From positions 248,001-312,000 of the forward strand of contig NZ_HG938353.1 in the NCBI RefSeq assembly GCF_000731315.1: DNA of 64,000 nt, written 5' to 3'. Positions within the stretch are counted from its first letter, which is position 1, and each line of letters starts with the position of its first letter. The notes beneath the pieces are model-generated. The model was not told the origin of the DNA. It did not search any database and was given only the letters and a program-made list of their open reading frames with translations. Source of the stretch: Neorhizobium galegae bv. orientalis str. HAMBI 540 (GTDB lineage Bacteria; Pseudomonadota; Alphaproteobacteria; Rhizobiales; Rhizobiaceae). Shown here in pieces: positions 36,198-45,435 of the stretch. The position numbers and the translations under genes were made by a program.

Positions 36198-36647
36198 ATG
36201 AAACTTCGGGATTATCTCCCGCCGGAGAATATCGTGCTGGATCTGGCGCCGCCGTCGAAGGCGATCCTGATCCGGCAACTCGCCGCGCTGGCCGCCGAAA
36301 GGCTGGGGCTCGATGCCGGCGAGATCGTCCGGGTGCTGACCAATCGAGAGACCCTGGGTTCGACGGGGATCGGTGCCGGCATTGCCATTCCGCATGCAAA
36401 CGTGCAGGGCCTCGATCGGCATTTCTGCCTTTTCGCGCGGCTGGCGAAGCCGGTCGATTTCGAGGCGGTGGACGATCTGCCAGTCGATCTTGTCTTCCTG
36501 CTTCTCAATCCGGAAAACCGCCCCGACCATCTGAACATCTTGTCCTGCATCGCGCGGCGCGTGCGTGAAGAGGAGGTGGCTGCAGCCATTCGGCGAGCTA
36601 CCGGTGTGCAGGACGTTCATTCGAGGCTTTGCCCAGCAATTCCATGA
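36198..36647 (+). CDS. PTS EIIA (PtsN/fructose-type) protein at the end of the kdp operon
   Basis: This 149-residue single EIIA domain starts MKLRDYLPPENIVLDLAPPS and carries the phosphorylatable histidine in GIGAGIAIPHANV (His66). Later come PVDLVFLLLNPENRPDHLNI and SCIARRVREE, as in nitrogen-type EIIA proteins. It lies 32 bases after kdpE on the same strand. In E. coli and rhizobia EIIA-Ntr proteins interact with KdpD to tune kdp expression, so this second PtsN-like protein is probably a dedicated kdp modulator. That role is inferred from context. Confidence 0.85.
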   Translation: MKLRDYLPPENIVLDLAPPSKAILIRQLAALAAERLGLDAGEIVRVLTNRETLGSTGIGAGIAIPHANVQGLDRHFCLFARLAKPVDFEAVDDLPVDLVFLLLNPENRPDHLNILSCIARRVREEEVAAAIRRATGVQDVHSRLCPAIP

Positions 36648-36759
36648 TTAAAATACAGGTAAGTTGGATTAGGCGAACGTAAACGACTTCTTCCTAATGT
36701 CCTTGACCGGCGGATCGCAACTCCTGGGGCGCCCTGTTGCGTCGGTTTGGGAGAGAGAG

Positions 36760-38667
36760 ATGATAGGTGCAATCAAATTCCTGCCCGCCAGGACGTTTGC
36801 CGCCGTTGCATTTGCCGTCTCCGGCTTCGTCGGCCTGATCGCCTGGGGAGAATATTCCAGCTGGAGGTCCCAGGTCGCCGGCATCGAGGCGGGCCTGGTC
36901 CAGACGGCCAAGGCGTTGGTGCAACATGCCGACGACACGGTCGACATGGCGAGGTTTCCGCTGGCGGCCCTGATCACCCGGATCGAGCAGGAACGCGACG
37001 TGGTGGACATGCCGGCAAAGATCACCCAGGTGATGAAACGCCAGGTCGATACCACCCCTTGGCTCGACGCCCTCGCCGTCATCGATGCCGATGGCAAAAT
37101 GGTCGCGACATCGTCTTCGATCGACGCCAGCGGCATGAATTTTTCGGACAGGGAGTATTTTGTATTCCACCAATCCTCCGACATGCAGGAACCCGTATTG
37201 GGCAGGCCGTTGAAGAACAAGTTGAACGGACAGTGGATATTGCCCGTCACGCAAAGGATCAGCAACCCGGACGGAAGTTTCGGCGGCGTTGCGCTGGCGG
37301 CATTCATCCTCACCGAATTGACCAGTTTCTTTCAGGGCTTCAGCCTGGGCAGTGAGGGTTCGTTCCTGTTGGTTCGCCGCGACGGCGTCGTCCTGGCGCG
37401 TGCCCCATTCCTCCAGACACAGCTGGGATCGAGCATCTCGAACTACGATCTGTTCACGGACCATCTCCGCCAACGGCATTCCGGTTCCTATCACTACGTC
37501 TCTCCGATTGATGGCCTGCAACGGATAGGCGGCTTTTCTCAGAGCGAGCGCAGCGGCCTGGTCGGGCTTGCTGCCGTATCCCAGTCCGAAGCGCTGGCGA
37601 CCTGGATGAAGGGCGCGCGAATACGCTGGATTGCCTGCCTTATCCTGGTGGCGATCACCGGCTTCCTGGTCTGGCGCTGGCGGCGGCAGGTAATGTTGCG
37701 GCGGGCGAGCGAGGCGCTGCTGGTAGCGCGCGAAGCGGAATTCCGCCTGCTTGCGGAAGGTTCAGCCGACCTGATCCAGCGCTTCAACGGCCATGGGATC
37801 AGGGAATATCTGTCGCCATCCGTCCGGGAGATATTCGGCGTCGACGCCGAGACGATGCTTGGCACTCATATTCTCGAGAACCTGCATGAGGACGATCACG
37901 GTGCCGTCGCAGAGGTCATGGCCCGGCTGCGGGAAGGGTCGACCAGGGAAAACATGATCGTCCGGCGCAAACGGGCCGACGGCAAGCAGATCTGGCTCGA
38001 AACCACTTTGAACAGGCTGCCGGGCGGCACCGGCGGTACCGATATCCGCATTGTTGCCGTCACACGCGACGTCACGCGCCAGAAGAGCCTCCAGGAAGAG
38101 CTGGATGTGCTCGCCAATACCGACGAACTTACCCAGCTCGCCAATCGCCGCTCCTTCAACATCCATTTCGAGGACATGGTGCTGCAGGCAGCACAGCAAC
38201 ACGCGCCGCTCTCCCTTCTGATGATCGACGCGGACCACTTCAAGCTGTTCAACGATACCTATGGCCACGCCTCCGGCGACGACTGTCTGCGTGCGGTTTC
38301 CAACGTCGTGCGCGGTTCGATCCGCCGGTCGAAGGATCTCGCCGCTCGTTATGGCGGCGAGGAACTTGCGGTCCTGTTGCCGGATACGAATGGCGCCGGT
38401 GCGTTGAAGGCAGCGGAAAACATCCGCCAGCGCGTCGCCGGCCTTCAATTGCCACACGAGAAGAACCTTCCCTGGGGGCACGTGACGATCAGCATAGGCA
38501 CCGCGACTTTCTATCCCGCAGCAGGCGCCAAGCTGACAACTGCGGAACTGTTCGAGCGCGCCGACTATGCGCTCTACCGGGCAAAAAACAACGGTCGCAA
38601 TCAGGTCGCGGCCGGCGGGGACGAGGCGGCCAGGCCAACCGTCCGGCCGGAAATCAAGTCCGTCTGA
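36760..38667 (+). CDS. Membrane diguanylate cyclase with Cache-like sensor, PAS and GGDEF domains
   Basis: I choose ATG 36760, with GGGAGAGAGAG just upstream; an in-frame ATG at 36697 would add 21 residues. The 635-residue protein has a first membrane helix near residues 10-30 and a periplasmic dCache-like domain. A second helix follows (RIRWIACLILVAITGFLVW, about 287-305), then a PAS domain (RLLAEGSADLIQRFNGHGIR) and a GGDEF domain with ARYGGEELAVLLP near residue 530. The GGEEL signature is intact, so it should make cyclic di-GMP. It opposes the EAL regulator encoded at 7773-10094. Confidence 0.88.
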   Translation: MIGAIKFLPARTFAAVAFAVSGFVGLIAWGEYSSWRSQVAGIEAGLVQTAKALVQHADDTVDMARFPLAALITRIEQERDVVDMPAKITQVMKRQVDTTPWLDALAVIDADGKMVATSSSIDASGMNFSDREYFVFHQSSDMQEPVLGRPLKNKLNGQWILPVTQRISNPDGSFGGVALAAFILTELTSFFQGFSLGSEGSFLLVRRDGVVLARAPFLQTQLGSSISNYDLFTDHLRQRHSGSYHYVSPIDGLQRIGGFSQSERSGLVGLAAVSQSEALATWMKGARIRWIACLILVAITGFLVWRWRRQVMLRRASEALLVAREAEFRLLAEGSADLIQRFNGHGIREYLSPSVREIFGVDAETMLGTHILENLHEDDHGAVAEVMARLREGSTRENMIVRRKRADGKQIWLETTLNRLPGGTGGTDIRIVAVTRDVTRQKSLQEELDVLANTDELTQLANRRSFNIHFEDMVLQAAQQHAPLSLLMIDADHFKLFNDTYGHASGDDCLRAVSNVVRGSIRRSKDLAARYGGEELAVLLPDTNGAGALKAAENIRQRVAGLQLPHEKNLPWGHVTISIGTATFYPAAGAKLTTAELFERADYALYRAKNNGRNQVAAGGDEAARPTVRPEIKSV

Positions 38668-38832
38668 CCGCCTGCCACGCTCACGGCCCCGTTACATCCT
38701 TGATAAATGCCAGATTTCGCGCTTGACGCCAGCCCGGAGGGGAATACTAAGAAACATCCCCCACCGACGGCCGTTTGACCGCCGAACATCCATCCCTATC
38801 GTGTTCGCCCCGCGGCGTTCCCAGGTGAATCC

Positions 38833-40293
38833 ATGACAAATCCAAGCTCCAACCGGGCGCTCGTCATTGCGGCCGTCATGGCAAGCATGGCGATGATCGC
38901 AATCGAGGCGACGATCGTCTCGACGGCCATGCCGCAGATCGCCGCCCAGCTCGGTCAATTGAACCTCTATAGCTGGGTCTTCTCTTCCTTCCTGCTGGCA
39001 CAGACCGCGATGACCGTGGTGTTCGGCAAGCTCTCCGATATCTACGGCCGCAAGCCGATCATCCTGTTCGGTACGGCGGTTTTCCTGATCGCCTCCGTTC
39101 TGGCAGGTTTCGCCTGGTCAATGCCGTCGATGATCGCCTTCCGGCTGTTGCAGGGCGTCGGTGCCGGTGCGATCCAGCCGGTCATCATGACCGTCGTCGG
39201 CGATCTGTATCCGGGGGCGGAACGTGGCAAGGTCCAGGGATATCTGGCCAGCGTCTGGGCGCTTTCTGCGGTCGTCGGGCCGCTGCTCGGCAGCATCATC
39301 GTCCACAGCCTGCCCTGGGCCTGGGTGTTCTGGATCAACGTGCCGATCGGCATCATGTCGGCGATTGGCTTCATCATATACCTGCACGAAGAAAAGCAGA
39401 CCCGGACGGCATCGATCGACTTTCTGGGAGCAGGCCTCTTCGCCGTGGCCATTTCCGCGCTGATGATCGCACTCACCGAAACCGAAGGCGCCACCGGCTA
39501 TCTGTTCGTTTCGCTGGCGATCTTCCTCGTCAGCTTCCTGCTGTTCATCTGGCAGGAGCGGCGCGCCTCGGCCCCGATGGTTTCCCTGGAACTCTGGCTG
39601 AAGCGGCCGATCGCTTTTGCCAATACGGCGGTCTTTCTTTCCAGCATGGCGATCATGGGGCTGACGACCTTTCTGCCGATGTACGTGCAGACGGTGCTTA
39701 ACCGCTCGCCGCTGGTGGCCGGTTTCACGCTAACCATGCTGCTGGTCGGCTGGCCGAGCGGCGGGACCTTCGCCTCGCGGATGTTCCCGCGCTTCGGACT
39801 GCGGCCGCTGATGATCGCCGGCAGCCTCTTCGTTCCGGTCGGGGCGTTTCTCCTGGTGCTGCTGACGCCGGAAAGCTCGCCTGTCCAGGCAGGCGCCGGC
39901 TCGCTCCTGATGGGCTTCGGCATGGGCCTGCTCAATATCTCAGGCCTGGTGATCATCCAGGACAATGTCGGCTGGTCAGAACGCGGCAGCGCGACCGCCT
40001 CCAACGTCTTTTCCCGCAATCTCGGCAGCACGCTCGGCGCAGCACTTCTCGGCGCCGTCCTGACCTACGGGCTTGCCAATTCGGTCGCGGGGCCGATCAC
40101 GTCCGATCAGTTGCGCGATCTGCTGCAGGGCGTCGGCGGCGGACTTGCGGCCGGTTCGCCCATCCGGTCCGCACTTCAGCATGCGCTGCATATGACCTTC
40201 ATCGCGATGTTCCTGATCACTGCGCTCATCATCGTCGCCTGCCTCTGCGTGCCCGGTGTGACGAAGCGCACCGAGGCGGTGCAGGAAAGCTGA
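38833..40293 (+). CDS. MFS efflux transporter, DHA2 (EmrB/QacA) family
   Basis: This 486-residue protein has about fourteen membrane segments and MFS motifs: AIEATIVSTAMPQIAAQLGQ in the first helix, and FGKLSDIYGRKPIILFGTAV as motif A. ALSAVVGPLLGSIIVHSLPW carries motif C-like glycines. It probably exports drugs or other small molecules using proton motive force. No membrane-fusion partner or regulator is next to it. It converges with msrA across a perfect hairpin. Confidence 0.88.
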   Translation: MTNPSSNRALVIAAVMASMAMIAIEATIVSTAMPQIAAQLGQLNLYSWVFSSFLLAQTAMTVVFGKLSDIYGRKPIILFGTAVFLIASVLAGFAWSMPSMIAFRLLQGVGAGAIQPVIMTVVGDLYPGAERGKVQGYLASVWALSAVVGPLLGSIIVHSLPWAWVFWINVPIGIMSAIGFIIYLHEEKQTRTASIDFLGAGLFAVAISALMIALTETEGATGYLFVSLAIFLVSFLLFIWQERRASAPMVSLELWLKRPIAFANTAVFLSSMAIMGLTTFLPMYVQTVLNRSPLVAGFTLTMLLVGWPSGGTFASRMFPRFGLRPLMIAGSLFVPVGAFLLVLLTPESSPVQAGAGSLLMGFGMGLLNISGLVIIQDNVGWSERGSATASNVFSRNLGSTLGAALLGAVLTYGLANSVAGPITSDQLRDLLQGVGGGLAAGSPIRSALQHALHMTFIAMFLITALIIVACLCVPGVTKRTEAVQES

Positions 40294-40306
40294 GGCTTTC
40301 GAGGCG

Positions 40307-40336
40307 CCGCTATCGCCGTACGGGCGGCGATAGCGG
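40307..40336. terminator. Bidirectional terminator hairpin between the MFS gene and msrA
   Basis: The perfect 12-bp stem CCGCTATCGCCG / CGGCGATAGCGG has the loop TACGGG. It lies between two convergent genes, so it probably serves both. T-runs are poor on both sides. Confidence 0.7.
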
Positions 40337-40353
40337 AATTGTACCCTTGGGTC

Positions 40354-41082
40354 TCAGTTGCCGATGCCGGCCTGCGCGACCAGAACCGGTTTGTCGCGGT
40401 AGTCGCTCGGGAACAGCTTCTTCAGGTTCTCGATCTTCGGCAGGTCGTTATAGACGATATAGGGGTAGGTAGGGTTCTGGGTCAGGAAGTCCTGATGGTA
40501 GGCTTCCGCCGGATAGAAGGCCTTGCCCGGTTCAATGGTCGTAGCAATCGCCGCATGGAAGATTTTGGCCTTGTTGAGCTGGTCGATATAGGCCTTGGCG
40601 ACGCGGGCCTGATCCTCGCTGGTCGGGAAGACCGTCGAGCGATACTGCGTACCGGTATCCGGCCCCTGGCGGTTGAGCTGGGTCGGATCATGCGCGACCG
40701 AGAAATAGATCTGCAGCAGGTGCCCGTAGGTGACCTTTTTCGGGTCGAAGGTTACCCGGACCGATTCCGCATGGCCCGTCTTGCCGTAACCGACCGTCTC
40801 GTAGGCGGCGGTATCCTTGGCGCCGCCGGCATATCCGGAGACAGCGTTCTTGACACCTTCGACATGCTGGAACACGCCCTGGACACCCCAGAAACAGCCG
40901 CCGGCGAAGATGGCGGTTTCGGTCGCAGCCGTGCTCGCCGCCTGGTCGATCGCCGGAGCGGGGATGGCAATTCCCTCCTCGGCCGTGGCGTTGGTGGTCG
41001 CGCCGAAGGTCAGCCCGGCCAGGACCAGCGCCGCGCCGGCAAAGGCGGTGAGAGTATAGGGTGTTTTCGTTCTGTTTTTCAT
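40354..41082 (-). CDS. msrA: Exported peptide-methionine (S)-S-oxide reductase
   Basis: The ATG at 41082 has GAGGAG upstream and yields a signal peptide (KNRTKTPYTLTAFAGAALVL); an in-frame start at 41142 lacks these. The catalytic motif is IFAGGCFWGVQGVFQHVEGV with the cysteine near residue 62. GYAGGAKDTAAYETVGYGKT and QNPTYPYIVYNDLPKIENL follow. The 242-residue protein is thus a periplasmic MsrA repairing methionine-S-sulfoxide. It lies 43 bases after msrB in one operon, with a SigF-like promoter in front of msrB. Confidence 0.95.
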   Translation of the reverse strand: MKNRTKTPYTLTAFAGAALVLAGLTFGATTNATAEEGIAIPAPAIDQAASTAATETAIFAGGCFWGVQGVFQHVEGVKNAVSGYAGGAKDTAAYETVGYGKTGHAESVRVTFDPKKVTYGHLLQIYFSVAHDPTQLNRQGPDTGTQYRSTVFPTSEDQARVAKAYIDQLNKAKIFHAAIATTIEPGKAFYPAEAYHQDFLTQNPTYPYIVYNDLPKIENLKKLFPSDYRDKPVLVAQAGIGN

Positions 41083-41125
41083 GGCGGTCTCCTCAACCGA
41101 AGTGAAAGAAGGATAGGGCGGCGGA

Positions 41126-41620
41126 TCAGGCCGATACGGCACGGAATTTCATGACCGCGCCGTTCATGCAGTAGCGCAGGCCGGTCGGCTTCGGTCCATC
41201 GTCGAAGACATGGCCGAGATGGCCTCCGCAACGGGCGCAATGAACGGCGACGCGGACCATGCCGAGCGTCGTGTCGCTTACCGTGCCGACGGCGTCCTTG
41301 AGGGGCGCCCAGAAGCTCGGCCAGCCGGTGCCGCTTTCGAATTTCGTTTCCGACGAGAAAAGCGCCTGATCACAGCCGACGCAGGCGAACGTGCCCTTGC
41401 GGTGTTCATTGAGGAGCGCGCTGCTGCCGGGATATTCGGTGCCTTCCTCGCGCAGGATATTGTACTGCTCCGGCGTCAAAAGCTTGCGCCACTCGTCCGC
41501 CGTATGGGTCACGGGGAAACTGTTGCCAGCCGCCGCGAACGTCGAGCGGATGCTCGCGGCCAGAGGGACTACGGCGAGTGCCAGCGCGCTGCCGGCCAGG
41601 AATATGCGTCTGTTCATCAT
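41126..41620 (-). CDS. msrB: Tat-exported peptide-methionine (R)-S-oxide reductase
   Basis: This 164-residue protein begins MMNRRIFLAGSALALAVVPL, a twin-arginine signal. The zinc cysteines are in FACVGCDQALFSS and AVHCARCGGHLGHVFDDGP. The catalytic cysteine is in GLRYCMNGAVMKF, where the usual RYCxNSxSLxF is slightly altered (NG for NS). It repairs methionine-R-sulfoxide in the periplasm, complementing MsrA encoded next. Pairing with exported MsrA and the promoter motif suggests control by the SigF-type sigma factor at 3.1-3.7 kb. Confidence 0.95.
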   Translation of the reverse strand: MMNRRIFLAGSALALAVVPLAASIRSTFAAAGNSFPVTHTADEWRKLLTPEQYNILREEGTEYPGSSALLNEHRKGTFACVGCDQALFSSETKFESGTGWPSFWAPLKDAVGTVSDTTLGMVRVAVHCARCGGHLGHVFDDGPKPTGLRYCMNGAVMKFRAVSA

Positions 41621-41660
41621 GGCGGAACCTCCCGGTCCATAATCTGCTTTCCTGCATGAT

Positions 41661-41687
41661 TACGGAAGAGGCGTTCGGTTGGTTACA
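41661..41687 (-). promoter_or_regulatory. Candidate SigF promoter for msrB-msrA
   Basis: On the minus strand TGTAACC (GTAACC at 41686-41681) is followed after 16 bases by CGTA (41664-41661), about 40 bp before the msrB start. It resembles the two motifs at the sigF locus (spacers of 15, CGAA). Confidence 0.5.
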
Positions 41688-41791
41688 CACATCGCCGGGA
41701 AACACCGAAACGTGATCTCGCGTCGAAAGCCAAGCTTCCCGAACCGGGTGAAGGCCCCGACCCGGAGGTCAGAACCTTCGTGGATACCGCA

Positions 41792-44185
41792 TCAGCGCGC
41801 CGGCCATTTCCATTTCTGGATTTCCGGCATGTCCTCGCCATGTTCGCGGACATAACGGGTATGTTCGTCAAGCTTGCTCTTCAGCATCTCGACCACGCTG
41901 GCGGCCTTTTCCTCAAGCCCCGGAACGCGCTCGATGGCCTCGATGGCGAGGTGGAACCGGTCGAGTTCGTTCAGCACCGTCATGTCGAAGGGCGTCGTCG
42001 TCGTGCCTTCCTCGATGAAGCCGCGCACATGGATGTTCTGGTGGTTGGTGCGTTTGTAGGTCAGCCGGTGGATGAGGTAGGGATAGCCGTGATAGGCGAA
42101 GATCACCGGCCGGTCGGTGGTGAACAATCGGTCGAATTCTTCGTCCGGCAGTCCGTGCGGATGCTGGTCCTGAGATTGCAGGGCGAGCAGGTCGACGACA
42201 TTGACGACGCGGATCCTCAAGTCGGGGATCGCTTCGCGCAACAGGGAGACTGCCGCAAGCGTCTCCAGGGTCGGCACGTCGCCGGCGCAGGCCATCACCA
42301 CGTCCGGCTCGACCGCGCCGCTCTCGTTGCCTGCCCAGTCCCAGATGCCGATGCCGGCTTCGCAATGCCGGATCGCCTCATCCATCGTCAGCCATTGCGG
42401 CTCGGGCTGCTTGCCGGCAACGATGACGTTGACGCGGTCCCAGGTCTTCAGGCAGTGGTCGCCGATCCATAGAAGCGTATTGGCATCCGGCGGCAGGTAG
42501 ATGCGCACGATATCCGCCTTCTTGTTGGCGACGAGATCGACGAAGCCGGGGTCCTGGTGGGAGAAGCCGTTGTGGTCCTGCCGCCAGACATGCGAGGTCA
42601 GCAGGTAGTTGAGCGAGGAAACGGGCTTGCGCCACGGCAGCTCGCGCGACACTTTCAGCCACTTGGCGTGCTGGTTGAACATCGAATCGACGATGTGGAT
42701 GAAGGCCTCGTAGCACGAGAAGAAGCCGTGCCGGCCGGTCAGCAGATAACCTTCCAGCCAGCCCTGGCAGAGATGCTCGGAAAGCACCTCCATCACCCGG
42801 CCGTCGCGCGACAGATGTACGTCGTAGGGCTCGATCCTTTCCATCCAGACACGGTCGGTGACCTCGAAGACATTGCCGAGCCGGTTCGACTCGGTCTCGT
42901 CGGGGCCGAAGATCCGGAAGTTGGAATTAATATCGTTGAGCTTCAGCACGTCGCGCAGGTATCTGCCGAGGATTTCCGTCGTCTGGACCATGTCGGCACC
43001 TCGCGTCTTCACAGGTACCGCATAGGCGCGGATGTCGGGCACGATGAGTTCCTTGCGGACGAGGCCGCCATTGGCATGCGGGTTGGCCCCCATGCGGCGT
43101 TCTCCCCCCGGCGAGAGCGCGCGTAGCTCCTCCTTCAGCCGGCCATTGCCGTCGAAGAGGTCTTCTGGGTCATAGCTCCGCATCCAGTCCTCGAGGATCT
43201 TGCGGTGACCGTCATCCTCGCGGCAGCCCGAGACCGGCACCTGATGGGCGCGCCAGAAACCTTCGACCATCTTGCCGTCGACCTCCTTCGGCCCGGTCCA
43301 GCCTTTCGGGCTGCGCAGCACGATCATCGGCCAGCGCGGGCAGGCTTCGGGCGCCTTGCCCGCGCGGGCTTGGCCCTGGATCGCCCGGATGCGGTCGAAG
43401 GCAGCGTGGAAGGTCGCGGCCATCTGCCGGTGCATCTTGTCCGGTTCGTGACCTTCCACGAAGAAAGGCTCATAGCCGTAACCGCGGAAAAGATGGTCGA
43501 TATCCTCGTCGGCCATGCGGCCGAGCAGCGTCGGGTTGGCGATCTTGTAGCCGTTGAGATGCAGGATCGGCAGCACGGCACCGTCGCGGGCAGGGTTCAG
43601 GAACTTGTTCGAATGCCAACTCGCGGCAAGCGGCCCGGTTTCGGCCTCGCCGTCGCCGACGACGCAGGCGACGACGAGGTCCGGATTGTCGAAGGCCGCG
43701 CCGAAGGCGTGCACCAGCGCGTAGCCGAGTTCGCCGCCCTCATGGATGGAACCGGGCGTTTCCGGCGCCGCATGGCTCGGAATGCCGCCCGGGAACGAGA
43801 ACTGCCGGAACAGTTTTCGCATACCGGCCGTGTCCTCGCCGATCTCCGGATAAATCTCGCTATAGCTGCCTTCGAGATAGGTGCTGGCGACCATGCCCGG
43901 CCCGCCATGGCCGGGACCGCAGACATAGATCATGCTGAGATCGCGGTTGCGGATGATCCGGTTGAGATGCGCATAGATGAAGTTGAGGCCGGGCGTGGTG
44001 CCCCAGTGGCCGAGCAACCGCGGCTTGATATGCTCCGGCTTCAGCGGCTCTTTCAAGAGCGGGTTGTCGAGCAGATAGATCTGCCCGACGGAGAGATAGT
44101 TCGCCGCCCGCCAGTAGCGGTCGATGAGCGCCAGTTCCTCCGCCGTCGTCTCATGGTTTTCCGGCTCGATGGTCTTGAGTTGCAT
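41792..44185 (-). CDS. xfp: Phosphoketolase (xylulose-5-P/fructose-6-P)
   Basis: The ATG at 44185 has AAGGAG upstream; the frame extends to a GTG at 44212. The 797-residue protein shows the XFP pattern: [80 protein letters not shown] (thiamine diphosphate/Mg site) and [20 protein letters not shown]. It cleaves sugar phosphates to acetyl phosphate plus a triose or tetrose phosphate. It is the last gene of the pta-ackA-xfp unit, so acetyl phosphate could go to acetyl-CoA by Pta or to acetate and ATP by AckA. Confidence 0.95.
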   Translation of the reverse strand: MQLKTIEPENHETTAEELALIDRYWRAANYLSVGQIYLLDNPLLKEPLKPEHIKPRLLGHWGTTPGLNFIYAHLNRIIRNRDLSMIYVCGPGHGGPGMVASTYLEGSYSEIYPEIGEDTAGMRKLFRQFSFPGGIPSHAAPETPGSIHEGGELGYALVHAFGAAFDNPDLVVACVVGDGEAETGPLAASWHSNKFLNPARDGAVLPILHLNGYKIANPTLLGRMADEDIDHLFRGYGYEPFFVEGHEPDKMHRQMAATFHAAFDRIRAIQGQARAGKAPEACPRWPMIVLRSPKGWTGPKEVDGKMVEGFWRAHQVPVSGCREDDGHRKILEDWMRSYDPEDLFDGNGRLKEELRALSPGGERRMGANPHANGGLVRKELIVPDIRAYAVPVKTRGADMVQTTEILGRYLRDVLKLNDINSNFRIFGPDETESNRLGNVFEVTDRVWMERIEPYDVHLSRDGRVMEVLSEHLCQGWLEGYLLTGRHGFFSCYEAFIHIVDSMFNQHAKWLKVSRELPWRKPVSSLNYLLTSHVWRQDHNGFSHQDPGFVDLVANKKADIVRIYLPPDANTLLWIGDHCLKTWDRVNVIVAGKQPEPQWLTMDEAIRHCEAGIGIWDWAGNESGAVEPDVVMACAGDVPTLETLAAVSLLREAIPDLRIRVVNVVDLLALQSQDQHPHGLPDEEFDRLFTTDRPVIFAYHGYPYLIHRLTYKRTNHQNIHVRGFIEEGTTTTPFDMTVLNELDRFHLAIEAIERVPGLEEKAASVVEMLKSKLDEHTRYVREHGEDMPEIQKWKWPAR

Positions 44186-44249
44186 CTCATTCTCCTTCGA
44201 TAGGTCGACCACATCTACCGCGGGTTTCCACCCGGGCTCATGACATGGA

Positions 44250-45435
44250 TCAAGGCTGCGAATTGAGGATGGCGAGGCATTCCTCGGCGATCATCCGTTC
44301 CTCGTCGGTCGGGATGACATAAACCGCGACGCGGGCCGCGGGCGTGCTGATCTTCAGGGCGTTGCTGTGGTTTGCCGCCGTATCCAGTTCGACGCCGAGC
44401 CAGAGCAGGCGTTCGGCGACGCGCTTCCGAACCTCCGGCTGGTTCTCCCCGATGCCGGCGGTGAAGACCAGCGCATCGAGACCGCCGAGCGTCGAGGCAA
44501 GCCTTCCGACCTCTCCGGCGATCCTGAGCGCGAAAAGATCGATTGCCTCCTGGGCCTGGCTGCCGCCGTCCCCGATCAGTTCGCGGGTATCGCCGCTGAG
44601 ACCAGAGACGCCGAGGAGGCCGGATTTATGGTAGAGCATATCCTCCACCTCCTCGACCGATTTCCCGAGCGGACCTAGGAAATGCAAGAGCACGCCCGGA
44701 TCGAGCCAGCCCGGCCTCGTCGCCATCGGAATGCCGTCGAGCGTCGAGAAGCCCATGCTGGAATCGCGGCTCTTTCCGTTCTCGATGGCGCAGAGGCTGG
44801 CGCCGCTGCCGAGATGGGCGATGATGACTTTGCCGTCCGCGATATCCGGCGCCTTGGCGGCCAGTGCGCCGGCCACATATTGATAGGAAAGTCCGTGGAA
44901 GCCGTACCGTTTGATGCCCTGGTCATGATAGGCGCGCGGCCATACCGCGCCGCCGCACGAGATCGGACTGTGTCGCATGGAAAGTTGTATCGAAGGAGCC
45001 GGTCTGGAAAAGCGCCGGGCGCAGGTGCCTGACGGCCTTGATCATCCGCAGTGCCTGGGGCTGATGGAGCGGCGCCAGGTCCGTCAACGACCGGACCTTG
45101 GCGATCGTCTCGGTCGTGAGTTCCACCGGGCCGTCGAAGACGTCGCCACCGTGGACGATCCGATGGCCGGCGGAGGTGACGGCGTCGAGATCGAAATGCT
45201 TGTCGAGTTCCCGGAACACCTCGTCCATCAGCTCGGCCAGATCGTCGCCGGCCTCGCCCTTCAGCGGCAGCTCGAACTGTTCCGGCCCTTCTTTCAGATG
45301 CAGCGTCAGCGGATAGGTTCCGAAATCGACGACTGCCTTGCCGATCCGTTCCGGCCTTTCGCCGTCCACCTTGAAGATGCCGATCTTCACCGTCGAAGAG
45401 CCGGCATTGAACGTCAGGAGAAGGTTGTCCGTCAT
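44250..45435 (-). pseudogene. ackA: Acetate kinase, interrupted by a +1 frameshift
   Basis: The first part (from ATG 45435) has NAGSSTVKIGIFKVDGE, AGHRIVHGGDVFDG and GSFDTTFHATQSDLVRR. The second part, in another frame, has WPRAYHDQGIKRYGFHGLSY, AHLGSGASLCAIENGKS and VFTAGIGENQPEVRKR. Removing one base near 44949 in the repeat CGGCGGCGCGG joins SDLVRR to AVWPRAYHDQ and gives an intact enzyme of about 394 residues. As given, the frame stops after RRRGMAARLS. This is either a real inactivation or a sequencing error in a GC repeat. Its start overlaps the pta stop. Confidence 0.9.
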
